Source: an uncultured Clostridia bacterium (GTDB lineage: Bacteria; Bacillota; Clostridia; UMGS1883). From it: DNA of 64,000 nucleotides. Position 1 is the first letter of the stretch. Every line of letters begins with the position of its first letter. A program made the translations under genes and the position numbers. This document shows, piece after piece, positions 42,805 through 50,288 of the stretch. The notes below the pieces were generated by a model. It was not told the DNA's origin. It did not search any database and was given only the letters and a program-made list of their open reading frames with translations. The stretch spans positions 1 to 64,000 of the forward strand of contig CANPZO010000008.1 in the NCBI GenBank assembly GCA_947589005.1. The letters run 5' to 3'.

Positions 42805-42833
42805 ATTATACCTCAAACCAAAAATTAAATCAA
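42805..42833 (-). promoter_or_regulatory. Promoter of the rqcH-dxs-tlyA operon
   Basis: Minus-strand TTGATT (42833-42828), 17 bp, TATAAT (42810-42805). It faces away from the sigH promoter about 35 bp to the right. Confidence 0.78.
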
Positions 42834-42866
42834 GATATATTTTTGTACATTTTTTACAAAATACTC

Positions 42867-42896
42867 TTGACAAACGTACTTAATTTATGTTATAGT
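42867..42896 (+). promoter_or_regulatory. Promoter of sigH
   Basis: TTGACA (42867-42872), 18 bp, TATAGT (42891-42896). Confidence 0.75.
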
Positions 42897-42919
42897 AAAA
42901 AAGAATAGAGGTGCAGGCT

Positions 42920-43558
42920 ATGGAAACTCAGGGAGATTTGCGCCCCGAAGACGGCTCCGCGGACGAGGAGCTGGCCGCCGCATCACAGAGAGGCGACAAG
43001 GCAGCCACGGATCGCCTCCTGAACAAATACTCCCCTTTGGTCAAAAAGATATCGGGCCGGTATTTTCTTATCGGCGCGGATCACGACGACCTTATACAGG
43101 AGGGTATGATAGGGCTTTTCAAGGCGGTCAGGGATTATTCGCCCGATAAGAGCACTTCTTTCCGTTCCTTTTCCGAGCTGTGCATAACACGTCAGATATT
43201 GACGGCCATCAAAAATGCCACCCGGCAAAAGCACGCCCCCCTCAATTCATATGTTTCCCTTGACGGGCCCGTATATGACGACGGCTACGATGTGACGTTG
43301 ATGGACATCATCGGCCGCAGCGACGCCGTAAATCCCGAGGATATCGTCATAAGCAGGGAAAGGTTTAACGCCATCGGCAGCCGCATCGGTAAATTTCTTT
43401 CAAAGCTTGAATGTGAGGTTCTGCTGTACTATCTGCGAGGCGAGAGCTATACGGACATTGCCGCCCGGCTCGGCAAAGACCCAAAGGCCATCGACAACGC
43501 CCTTCAGCGCATACGCCGCAAGTTTGAAAAAATAGTCGATTATGACGCGCCGGTGTGA
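42920..43558 (+). CDS. sigH: RNA polymerase sigma factor, SigH (Spo0H) family
   Basis: Directs transcription at the onset of sporulation and in the transition phase. 212 residues: region 2 with LLNKYSPLVKKISGRYF, DDLIQEGMIGLFKAVRDY and FRSFSELCITRQILTAIK, then TRQKHAPLNSYVSLDGP, which is characteristic of SigH, and a region 4 helix-turn-helix (CEVLLYYLRGESYTDIAARL). ATG 42920 has AGAGGTG upstream; GTG 42911 is less likely. It is divergent from rqcH. The rplK/secE genes that often follow sigH in Clostridia are absent; a tRNA-Gly comes next. Confidence 0.9.
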   Translation: METQGDLRPEDGSADEELAAASQRGDKAATDRLLNKYSPLVKKISGRYFLIGADHDDLIQEGMIGLFKAVRDYSPDKSTSFRSFSELCITRQILTAIKNATRQKHAPLNSYVSLDGPVYDDGYDVTLMDIIGRSDAVNPEDIVISRERFNAIGSRIGKFLSKLECEVLLYYLRGESYTDIAARLGKDPKAIDNALQRIRRKFEKIVDYDAPV

Positions 43559-43569
43559 ACCGCGTCCGC

Positions 43570-43643
43570 GCGGATGTAGCTCAATGGCAGAGTTCCAGCT
43601 TCCCAAGCTGGATACGCGGGTTCGATTCCCGTCATCCGCTCCA
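43570..43643 (+). tRNA. tRNA-Gly (anticodon CCC)
   Basis: Acceptor stem GCGGATG/CATCCGC, encoded CCA, GGTTCGATTCC T-arm, and anticodon stem CCAGC/GCTGG around loop TTCCCAA, giving CCC. It begins 11 bp after sigH and shows no promoter of its own, so it may be processed from the sigH transcript. Confidence 0.94.
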
Positions 43644-43702
43644 CAAGTTATTTGCCCCACGAGGGGTGAAAATATTTTTTAATACTAAGTGAGGAGATCA
43701 TT

Positions 43703-43972
43703 ATGTACGAAGACAAGACTTTAGTCTGCAAGGATTGCGGACAGGAATTTGTGTTCACCGCCGGTGAGCAGGAATTCTATGCAGAAAAAGGCTTCCAGAA
43801 CGAGCCTCAGCGGTGCAAGGAGTGCCGCGCCAAGAAGAAGGCCGCTCTCAAGGAAGGCAGAGAGATGTATACAGCCATCTGCGCCGACTGCGGTCAGGAA
43901 GCCAAAGTTCCTTTTGTTCCCAAGAACGACAGACCCATTTACTGCAGTGAGTGCTACGCCAAGCACAAGTAA
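43703..43972 (+). CDS. Small double zinc-ribbon protein
   Basis: 89 residues with two treble-clef-type motifs: CKDCGQEF with CKECRAKKK, and CADCGQEAKV with YCSECYAKHK. The family (PF13451-like) is common in Clostridia and is sometimes mislabelled cytochrome C551; no heme site (CxxCH) is present. It is probably a small nucleic-acid- or ribosome-associated protein, with no tested role known to me. It lies 60 bp after tRNA-Gly and is followed by a strong terminator. Confidence 0.85.
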   Translation: MYEDKTLVCKDCGQEFVFTAGEQEFYAEKGFQNEPQRCKECRAKKKAALKEGREMYTAICADCGQEAKVPFVPKNDRPIYCSECYAKHK

Positions 43973-44017
43973 TAGATCTCCTTCTTAGAAACTTAACGAA
44001 ACTACAGCAGAATCTGC

Positions 44018-44045
44018 AAAACGGAGCCCCGGCAGGCTCCGTTTT
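44018..44045 (+). terminator. Terminator after the small zinc-ribbon gene
   Basis: CGGAGCC (44022-44028) and GGCTCCG (44035-44041) with AAAA before and TTTT after. Confidence 0.9.
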
Positions 44046-44116
44046 AATTTGCGCAAAAATACCGGCCTCGGGGCGCCGTATGTATTTTCCCTGCAAATGA
44101 AACATGGTTTGTCAGC

Positions 44117-44257
44117 CTTGCAGGGGCGGGCGCCGCGCGTCCGCGTTCATATATTTACGGTAACAAATACTCGAATTTGTAAATATATTTGTCAAAATAA
44201 CGTCTATGATTGTTATCATAAACGAAATGCAGGGACGGCCGATGCCGCCCCTGCAAG
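44117..44257. repeat. Inverted-repeat-bounded 141-bp intergenic segment
   Basis: Perfect 13-bp inverted ends CTTGCAGGGGCGG (44117-44129) and CCGCCCCTGCAAG (44245-44257). Inside are a nested pair ATATATTTAC/GTAAATATAT and, at 44229-44254, a GCAGGG..CGGC-CGAT-GCCG..CCCTGC hairpin. It carries no reading frame of note and lies between two converging genes. It may be a MITE or REP-like unit. Confidence 0.5.
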
Positions 44258-44300
44258 ATTTGTGCGAAGTTTAAGGCGGCGCTGAGCGACGCGCCCGTTT

Positions 44301-46382
44301 TTACTGTTGCAGTCTGCCTTCCTTCCGGCGTTTCAGATAATCCTTTACCTCGTCCACGACCTGACCGTGGAGAAGAATGACCGCGAAGAGGTTGGGTATC
44401 GCCATAAGGCCGTTAAAGGTGTCGGAGATGTTCCACACCAGATCCAGCGAGCCCACGCAGCCAAGGATTATGGCGCAGATGAATATCACCTTGTACACGG
44501 GCACGGCCTTGAGGCCGAACACGTACTCGATACCCCTCTGGCCGTAGTAGGACCAGCCAAGTATGGTGGAGAAGGCGAAGAGGGCAAGGCTGACGCTGAT
44601 AAAGATGCCGCCGAAGTTTATGCCGCCCGCGCTGAACACGGAGTTGAAGGCCGCCGTGGTAAGCTGGGCGCCGTTAAGGGCGTTGCCGGCCTCGTCAAAT
44701 TTGGTGACGCCGGAGGCGGGGTCGTAAACGGTGGTGAGTATGGAAAGGGCGGTTATGGTGCAGATGCAGATGGTGTCCGCAAACACCTCGAATATGCCCC
44801 ACATACCCTGAACGACAGGCTCCTTGACGTCGGAGGCGGAGTGTACCATTACGGACGAACCGAGACCGGCCTCGTTGCTGAACACGCCCCGGGCGATGCC
44901 GAAGCGCATGGCCTGCATCACGGTATAGCCGAGAAAGCCGCCGCCGACGGCCTTAAGGTTGAAAGCGCCGCGGAATATCATTCCGAAGGCCGCCGGAACC
45001 TTGCCGGCGTTGATTATTATGAGGGCGACGCCGCCCACTATGTAAAACAGCGCCATAAACGGAACTATTTTTTCGGTAACCTGAGCTATCCTCTTTATGC
45101 CGCCGATGATTACCAGCGCGGCAAAGACCATGATAACTATGCCTATAACCCACTTGGGTATAACGGGGAAGGTGCCGTTCACCGCCGAGGCGATGGAGTT
45201 GGCCTGGCTCAGGTTGCCTATGCCGAAGGACGCGAGTATGCAGAAGAAGGAGAAGATAACGGCCAGCCACTTCATCTTAAGGCCGCGGTCCATGTATATC
45301 ATGGCGCCGCCGACCCAGTCGCCCTTCTCGTTTTTATAGCGGTACTTTATGCCCAGCACGTTCTCGCTGAAGTTGGTCATCATGCCCAGGAAGGCGCTGA
45401 GCCACATCCAGAAGATGGCGCCGGGGCCGCCGCTGACGATGGCCGTGGCGACGCCTGTGATGTTGCCGGTGCCCACCGTGGCCGCAAGGGCGGTGGAAAG
45501 GGCCTGGAACTGGCTGATGGCCTTTTTGTCGTCGGTCTTGCGGACGCTCTTTTTCTTGAATATCGCAAGAATTGTCTCGTCAAACCAAAGCTTGATTTTG
45601 GTGACCTGAAACACCTTGGTTCTGAGGGTGCAAAGCAGACCCACGAACAGGAACACCACCAGCATTATCGGGCCCCACACAAAGCCGTTGACGGCGTCGT
45701 TCACCCGCGCCACCGTTTCAAGGAAGGTATAGGGTATCTTTTCAAATTTTAAGCCGTTCTCTTTGGCCCAGTCCTTGGCGTAGCTGTCGCTGTGGGCCAT
45801 TACGGTGCCGGTCTTGTCAAAGGCGCCCTCGCCTATCTCGCTCACGCTGTCGGGCAGGGAAACGCTGCTCACGCCGGAGCCGGCAAAAGCGCCCGCGCCT
45901 ATGGAGCTGACTCCGTCGGGCAGCTCTATCCCGCTCAGCGCGGAGCAGCCGGCAAAGGCGTTTTCGCCTATGGCCTCAAGGTTGCCGCTCTTGTCAAAGA
46001 CTACCGTCGTCAGCGAGGTGCAGCCCTCGAAGGCCCCCTCGCCTATTTCCGTCATATAGACGGGCAGGGAAACGCTCTTAATCTCGGTATCTCCGGAAAA
46101 AGCCTTGTCCATTATCCGGCGGACGGGGATTGGGTCCTCCTCGTCGCCCAGCTCGGCGCGGACCTTTATCTCGGTCACACCGGCCTCGCCGCCCGTCAGC
46201 ATGGCGAACGGATTGCCGTGCTCATCTTCGTCGATGACGTAGGAAAGCCCGTTCACGGTCATCATTTCGCCCTGGGGGAGCTTTTCGGCCATCGCCGCCA
46301 TGGGCAGAGCCATGATTGCCAGCACCAGCGTCAGCGAGGCCAAGGCCCCCAGCCGCCGGAGCGCGTTGCGGTATCTCATCAT
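44301..46382 (-). CDS. Alanine/glycine:cation symporter fused to BspA-like leucine-rich repeats
   Basis: 693 residues, about 220 more than an ordinary AGCS transporter. A signal-type N-terminus (ALASLTLVLAIMALPMAAMA) is followed by BspA/LRR_5-type repeats at about 85-195: IGEGAFEGCTSLTTV, IGENAFAGCSALSGI, IGAGAFAGSGVSSV and IGEGAFDKTGTV. From about residue 225 comes the complete AGCS core: helix FVWGPIMLVVFLFVGLL, GTGNITGVATAI, SNEAGLGSSVMVHSAS and about ten helices. The LRR part should lie outside the cell. The whole frame is continuous without a stop or shift, so the fusion is real in this sequence. GAGGAGG precedes the ATG pair at 46382/46379. Confidence 0.88.
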   Translation of the reverse strand: MMRYRNALRRLGALASLTLVLAIMALPMAAMAEKLPQGEMMTVNGLSYVIDEDEHGNPFAMLTGGEAGVTEIKVRAELGDEEDPIPVRRIMDKAFSGDTEIKSVSLPVYMTEIGEGAFEGCTSLTTVVFDKSGNLEAIGENAFAGCSALSGIELPDGVSSIGAGAFAGSGVSSVSLPDSVSEIGEGAFDKTGTVMAHSDSYAKDWAKENGLKFEKIPYTFLETVARVNDAVNGFVWGPIMLVVFLFVGLLCTLRTKVFQVTKIKLWFDETILAIFKKKSVRKTDDKKAISQFQALSTALAATVGTGNITGVATAIVSGGPGAIFWMWLSAFLGMMTNFSENVLGIKYRYKNEKGDWVGGAMIYMDRGLKMKWLAVIFSFFCILASFGIGNLSQANSIASAVNGTFPVIPKWVIGIVIMVFAALVIIGGIKRIAQVTEKIVPFMALFYIVGGVALIIINAGKVPAAFGMIFRGAFNLKAVGGGFLGYTVMQAMRFGIARGVFSNEAGLGSSVMVHSASDVKEPVVQGMWGIFEVFADTICICTITALSILTTVYDPASGVTKFDEAGNALNGAQLTTAAFNSVFSAGGINFGGIFISVSLALFAFSTILGWSYYGQRGIEYVFGLKAVPVYKVIFICAIILGCVGSLDLVWNISDTFNGLMAIPNLFAVILLHGQVVDEVKDYLKRRKEGRLQQ

Positions 46383-46412
46383 TATTCCTCCTCGTTAAAA
46401 AAAGATACATAC

Positions 46413-46441
46413 ATTTTATATTTATGCCCATGGTTTGTCAA
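46413..46441 (-). promoter_or_regulatory. Promoter of the LRR-AGCS gene
   Basis: Minus-strand TTGACA (46441-46436), 17 bp, TAAAAT (46418-46413). Confidence 0.78.
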
Positions 46442-46452
46442 TATTCATTTAC

Positions 46453-46480
46453 CAAAAAACCGCTAAGAATCACGGTTTTT
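46453..46480 (-). terminator. Terminator after hydF
   Basis: Minus-strand AAAAACCG, a 10-nt loop, CGGTTTTTT; it separates hydF from the AGCS promoter. Confidence 0.7.
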
Positions 46481-46500
46481 GATAAAAAACGTGTGGATTT

Positions 46501-47706
46501 TCAAGCATTGTCCAGCTCTTTCAATAAACGTGGGAAAATTTCGAGGCTCCGCCGGAGTATGCCCTTCATATGAGCGATGGCCACGCCGTAATTGGTGATG
46601 GGCACGTTTTGGTCAAGGGCGCACTTCATGCGGTATTTCATCTCACGCTCGGTGAGCATACAGCCCCCGCAGTGGATAACCAGCGAATATCCGCTCAGGT
46701 CCTCGGGGAACTCACGCCCGGAGGTGAAGCTCAGCTCCGGCTCCGCGCCGGTATACTCACGGAGCCACCGTGGGAGCTTTACGGTGCCGATGTCCTCGCA
46801 CTGACGGTGATGGCTGCAGCCCTCGGAGATAAGGACCCTGTCGCCGGTCCTGAGACGGTCGATGGCGGCGGCGCCCTTCACCGCGGTTTCCAACAGGCCC
46901 TTGTAACGGGCCATGAGTATGGAAAAGGAGGTGAGCTTTATGTCCGGAGGGGTCTCGGCGGCGGCCAGCGAAAACGCCTGACTGTCGGTTATTACCAGAG
47001 AAGGCTTTTGGGCCAGGCTTTTAAGGGCGGCGGCGTATTCGGTCTCACGCACAACGAGGGCGGCGGCGCCGGCCTCCAGCACGTCGCGTATGGTCTGCTG
47101 CTGAGGGAGTATCAGCCGTCCCTTTGGGGCGGCGGAGTCTATGGGCGTTATGAGGACGACAGTATCCCCGCCGCTTATCAGGTCGCCCACGATGCGCAGC
47201 CTTTCGCTGTCGCTTTTTATCATCACGGAAAGCCGTTCCTTCAGCTCACGGATACCGGTCTTTTCAAGGGCGCTGACGGCCATTACGTTTTCGCCGGCGA
47301 TGGCCGTGGGGCCAAGGTCACACTTGTTGGCGGCCAATATATAAGGTACGTTTTTCTTTTTAAACGCCTCTATCAGCTCACGGTCGGCGGCGGCCAGTCC
47401 CTCGGCCGCGTCGAATACCAGCACGGCGATGTCCACCTTGTTCAGCACCTGCACGGCCTTTTTCACGCGCAGGCCGCCCAGCTCGCCCTCGTCGTCGATG
47501 CCGGGGGTGTCCACTATCATAACCGGGCCGAGGGGCAGAAGCTCCATTGCCTTGTACACCGGGTCGGTGGTGGTGCCCTTTACGTCGGAGACCACCGCCA
47601 GCTCCTGACCGGTGACGGCGTTGACCAGGCTTGACTTGCCGGCGTTGCGCCGGCCGAAAAAGCCGATGTGTACCCTCTCGGCGGAGGGCGTTTCATTGAG
47701 TCCCAT
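46501..47706 (-). CDS. hydF: [FeFe]-hydrogenase maturation GTPase HydF
   Basis: Scaffold and carrier that receives the H-cluster precursor made by HydE and HydG and loads it into the hydrogenase. 401 residues: an N-terminal GTPase domain (FGRRNAGKSSLVNA, DTPGIDD, NKCDLG), a dimerisation domain, and the iron-sulfur domain with EGCSHHRQCEDIG and HCGGCMLTE, which are specific to HydF. ATG 47706 shares one base with the stop codon of the upstream gene (TGATG) and has AAAGGAAG before it; the frame extends to 47742 inside the upstream gene but that start is unlikely. It is translationally coupled to an apparently unrelated exoprotein gene. Confidence 0.94.
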   Translation of the reverse strand: MGLNETPSAERVHIGFFGRRNAGKSSLVNAVTGQELAVVSDVKGTTTDPVYKAMELLPLGPVMIVDTPGIDDEGELGGLRVKKAVQVLNKVDIAVLVFDAAEGLAAADRELIEAFKKKNVPYILAANKCDLGPTAIAGENVMAVSALEKTGIRELKERLSVMIKSDSERLRIVGDLISGGDTVVLITPIDSAAPKGRLILPQQQTIRDVLEAGAAALVVRETEYAAALKSLAQKPSLVITDSQAFSLAAAETPPDIKLTSFSILMARYKGLLETAVKGAAAIDRLRTGDRVLISEGCSHHRQCEDIGTVKLPRWLREYTGAEPELSFTSGREFPEDLSGYSLVIHCGGCMLTEREMKYRMKCALDQNVPITNYGVAIAHMKGILRRSLEIFPRLLKELDNA

Positions 47707-49766
47707 CAAAATCTTCCTTTCAGTTTTCGCAGCAGCGCCCAAAGCCCAATAAGGGCCAAAATCAGCGCCCCGGCCGCAAGAGGCCAGACCCCGCCGCTTC
47801 TCACCGTGTATTCCTCTCCGCAGCTGGCGCAGACGTAGAGAGTGGTGCTGCCGAAAATGCTTTTATCAGTAACGGCGCCTTTGCCGAAGCTGTGTCCCGT
47901 AACGGGGATTACCTCGTCCTCGTTTTCACCGCAGGTGAGGCAGGTTCTGCGGCGGATGCCCGTCTCGGTGCAGGAGGGTTCCTCGGCCCGGTACCAGTCG
48001 CCGAAGCTGTGCCCCTCCACCCGGTACGGCTCGTCCTTCGAGCCGTCGCCCCCTATGAAGGAGGCGTTATCCATATCCAGATAAAAGGCCGGCCTTATGC
48101 CGTTGGAGGACCGGACGGCGGCGATGGAATGTATCCAGCCGTCGAGGGTAACGGCGCGGACGTTGCAGCCCTGCTCCGCGTCAGCGTCACGGAGCCACCA
48201 CACCGCGCTGAGGTCCGCCGAAAGGTCCTCGCCGCCGGCCTCGTTCAGGTTCACGGCGTTGGCGGTGGGTCTGGCGGTGAGGAAGCTTCCGAAGTCGTTT
48301 TTCACCAGATTGGCCTCTCCTATGCTCAGCAAAAACACCCGGTCATAGGTAACGGAAGCATAGGCCGAGGAATAGTTGCCGAGATTGTTCACATTTCTCA
48401 GAGACTGCATCGGCTCCGAGCCAAGCGTACTATCGTCAATGTCGCCGGTGTAGATGACCGTCCGCACGGGCACCCGCGCTATTATGGGGCGCTCCTCGGG
48501 AGAAAAGCTCGTCAGAAAGCCCTTTTCCTTAGAGTAGCCGTTATTGCCCTCGCAGCGGTCGGAGGCGGGGGCGTTGCCGCAGGGCCAGTCAACGGCGGCG
48601 TCCTCGGAGTTGAGCCAGGCCCGTATATTCGACATGGCCCAGTTATTGCTGCCGCTGCCGTCCCGAAGCTCGTCTCCGTGATCGCCGGAGGCGTCAAAGG
48701 ATTTAAAGCTGAGTATTCGGTCGCTGAGCATCAGTGGGCCGTTTTCGTTTATATCCACGCAGCGCCAGAGTATTTCCTCGCCGTTATAGCGCCCGGCGGA
48801 AAGATAGTCCCCCTCGGTTATGGAGGAATACGCCCCCCTCAGGGTAAGGCGCTCGGCATTGTCCGCCGCCGAGCCCTTGTCCAGCGGCAGGGACAGTATT
48901 TCGTCAGAGACATAGTAGGGCGAATTTTCGTAGCCGTTGCCGCCTATGGCCGTTATCTCGTCCTTGACATATATCGCCGGCCGGACGCCGACGGAGCTGT
49001 CGAAGGAGTCCGCGAAAAGCACCCGTCCGTCCGGATAAACGCAGCGCACCGACTCGGTAAACTCGGCGTTGCCCAGGCTGTCGCGGAGCCAGTAGTAGCC
49101 GCTGCCGAGGCTTTCAAGGTTCTTGATGTTGCCGGTCTGGTCCAAAGCCGCCCGCGTGGGAGCGGCGACGAAGTCGGTGGGGAAATTGGTCATGACCAGC
49201 TCCATTTGGGATATATTCGGGCAAAACACCCGATCCTCGGTGACGACGGCGTAAGCCTCGTCATAATTCTGCACGGTCTTGGCGAACTGGCCCGTGGAAT
49301 TGTAAAGATGGACGGCGCCGCCCTCGTCGGCGGAGCCTGCGTCGGCCTCGTTAAGGGCGCTCCTGTTTTCGGCGGTGAGTATCAGCTTCCGCTCCTCCGG
49401 AGAAAACCCGCTGAGGAAGCCGGGTTCGTCGGCATAGGCGTTGCCGTCGGCGGTATAGCCGTCGGGGGCCTGTCCCTCCCAGTCAACGGCGGCGTCCTCG
49501 CTGTTGAGCCATTTCCTGAGCCATGACCTGTCCCAGCGGGAGAGACCCGCGGAATATGCCTTAAAGCAGATTATGTCCCTGCTGATAAACAGGAGGCCGT
49601 TGCCGTCCCTGCCCACGCAGCGCCAGATAAGCGGCCGGCCCATATAGCTGCCCAAGCGCAGATAATTGCCGGGGCGGAGCCGCACCGCGGAAACGTCCCC
49701 CGCCATGGCGGAGAAGGACAAAACCAACATCAAAGCGGCCAGGGCCGCGGAAATTATTCTCTTCAT
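47706..49766 (-). CDS. Secreted, membrane-anchored protein with two DUF6273-type domains
   Basis: 686 residues. Signal peptide (MKRIISAALAALMLVLSF), then two related domains of about 270 residues, each with LIWRCVGRDGNGLLFIS-type openings, W-L-N-S-E-D-A-A-V-D-W, GFLSGFSPEER, YWLRDS/WWLRDA and VRPAIYV/IRPAFYL. This is the pattern of DUF6273, which resembles formylglycine-enzyme/C-type-lectin-like folds. A C-terminal pair of CxxC stretches (CLTCGENEDE, CASCGEEYT) precedes one membrane helix and a basic tail. ATG 49766 is supported by GAAAGGGTGG. Function unknown; probably displayed on the cell surface. It is coupled to hydF. Confidence 0.8.
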   Translation of the reverse strand: MKRIISAALAALMLVLSFSAMAGDVSAVRLRPGNYLRLGSYMGRPLIWRCVGRDGNGLLFISRDIICFKAYSAGLSRWDRSWLRKWLNSEDAAVDWEGQAPDGYTADGNAYADEPGFLSGFSPEERKLILTAENRSALNEADAGSADEGGAVHLYNSTGQFAKTVQNYDEAYAVVTEDRVFCPNISQMELVMTNFPTDFVAAPTRAALDQTGNIKNLESLGSGYYWLRDSLGNAEFTESVRCVYPDGRVLFADSFDSSVGVRPAIYVKDEITAIGGNGYENSPYYVSDEILSLPLDKGSAADNAERLTLRGAYSSITEGDYLSAGRYNGEEILWRCVDINENGPLMLSDRILSFKSFDASGDHGDELRDGSGSNNWAMSNIRAWLNSEDAAVDWPCGNAPASDRCEGNNGYSKEKGFLTSFSPEERPIIARVPVRTVIYTGDIDDSTLGSEPMQSLRNVNNLGNYSSAYASVTYDRVFLLSIGEANLVKNDFGSFLTARPTANAVNLNEAGGEDLSADLSAVWWLRDADAEQGCNVRAVTLDGWIHSIAAVRSSNGIRPAFYLDMDNASFIGGDGSKDEPYRVEGHSFGDWYRAEEPSCTETGIRRRTCLTCGENEDEVIPVTGHSFGKGAVTDKSIFGSTTLYVCASCGEEYTVRSGGVWPLAAGALILALIGLWALLRKLKGRF

Positions 49767-49834
49767 GAGCGTCACCACCCTTTCGGCGAGGAGCCGCGGA
49801 GACAGCCGCCGGACCGACCGGCAAGGCTGCGGCG

Positions 49835-49866
49835 TAGGCAATGGGGAGTCGACTCCCCATTGCCTA
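49835..49866. repeat. 32-bp perfect palindrome in the DUF6273-hydF leader
   Basis: TAGGCAATGGGGAGTC is followed directly by its reverse complement, centred between 49850 and 49851, with no spacer and no mismatch. It lies 69 bp before the start codon, inside a leader of about 150 nt. Confidence 0.85.
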
Positions 49867-49919
49867 AAGCCCGCGTCCGCGTGAAAACCGCTCCCGCATA
49901 CGGCAAATCATATATTATA

Positions 49920-49948
49920 ATTATACACCCTCGCCGCGCTCATGTCAA
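49920..49948 (-). promoter_or_regulatory. Promoter of the DUF6273-hydF operon
   Basis: Minus-strand TTGACA (49948-49943), 17 bp, TATAAT (49925-49920). The -35 box overlaps the end of the ylmC-like gene. Confidence 0.85.
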
Positions 49949-50182
49949 GGTTTTTACAAGTATCAGGTCCTCCCCTATTTTGTAAATGTCGCTCCATGGT
50001 ATCCGCAGGTCCTCCGCCTGACCGAAAAATCCGAAAAACCGGCTTTGGCCCGGGATAATGATGGATTCTATGACGCCCCTCTCAAAATCTATCTCCACAT
50101 CGCTCACAAAGCCGAGCCGCTTTCCCTCGGTTATGCTGATGACCTCCTTTTGACGAAAATCCGAGCTGCGTTTCGACACTGT
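49940..50182 (-). CDS. YlmC/YmxH family PRC-barrel protein
   Basis: 80-residue PRC-barrel protein: FRQKEVISITEGKRLGFVSDVEID at the start, VIESIIIPG, a Phe/Gly loop and IPWSDIYKIGEDLILV at the end. Members accumulate with sporulation in Bacilli and Clostridia and are annotated YlmC/YmxH; the mechanism is unknown. GTG 50182 has GGAGGGAAGG directly upstream; the frame runs back to 50194, which would overlap that site. It is divergent from the ANL gene. Confidence 0.88.
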   Translation of the reverse strand, partial: TVSKRSSDFRQKEVISITEGKRLGFVSDVEIDFERGVIESIIIPGQSRFFGFFGQAEDLRIPWSDIYKIGEDLILVKTLT

Positions 50183-50205
50183 CCTTCCCTCCACTGACCT
50201 GCAAT

Positions 50206-50250
50206 TTTATGGAAAAAACTCTTTACAACCTCAAAGTTATGTGATATAAT
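50206..50250. promoter_or_regulatory. Divergent promoters of the ylmC-like and ANL genes
   Basis: Rightward: TTTACA (50222-50227), 17 bp, TATAAT (50245-50250). Leftward: TTGAGG (50234-50229), 17 bp, CATAAA (50211-50206). The two -35 boxes lie side by side, so the promoters may compete. The leftward one is weaker. Confidence 0.65.
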
Positions 50251-50288
50251 AAAATATAAAATTATGCCGGAAAGGAGCTGAAGCCGCC

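Noticed and set aside
43703-43972. Cytochrome c551
   Set aside because: The CxxC pairs are not followed by His, there is no signal peptide, and the pattern fits zinc ribbons.
44307-45752. 481-codon open frame opposite the AGCS transporter
   Set aside because: The His/Gly/Ala-rich text is typical of antisense reading; the opposite strand encodes a conserved transporter.
47892-49526. 544-codon open frame opposite the DUF6273 gene
   Set aside because: No motifs, and the minus strand has signal peptide, repeated domains and a membrane anchor in frame.
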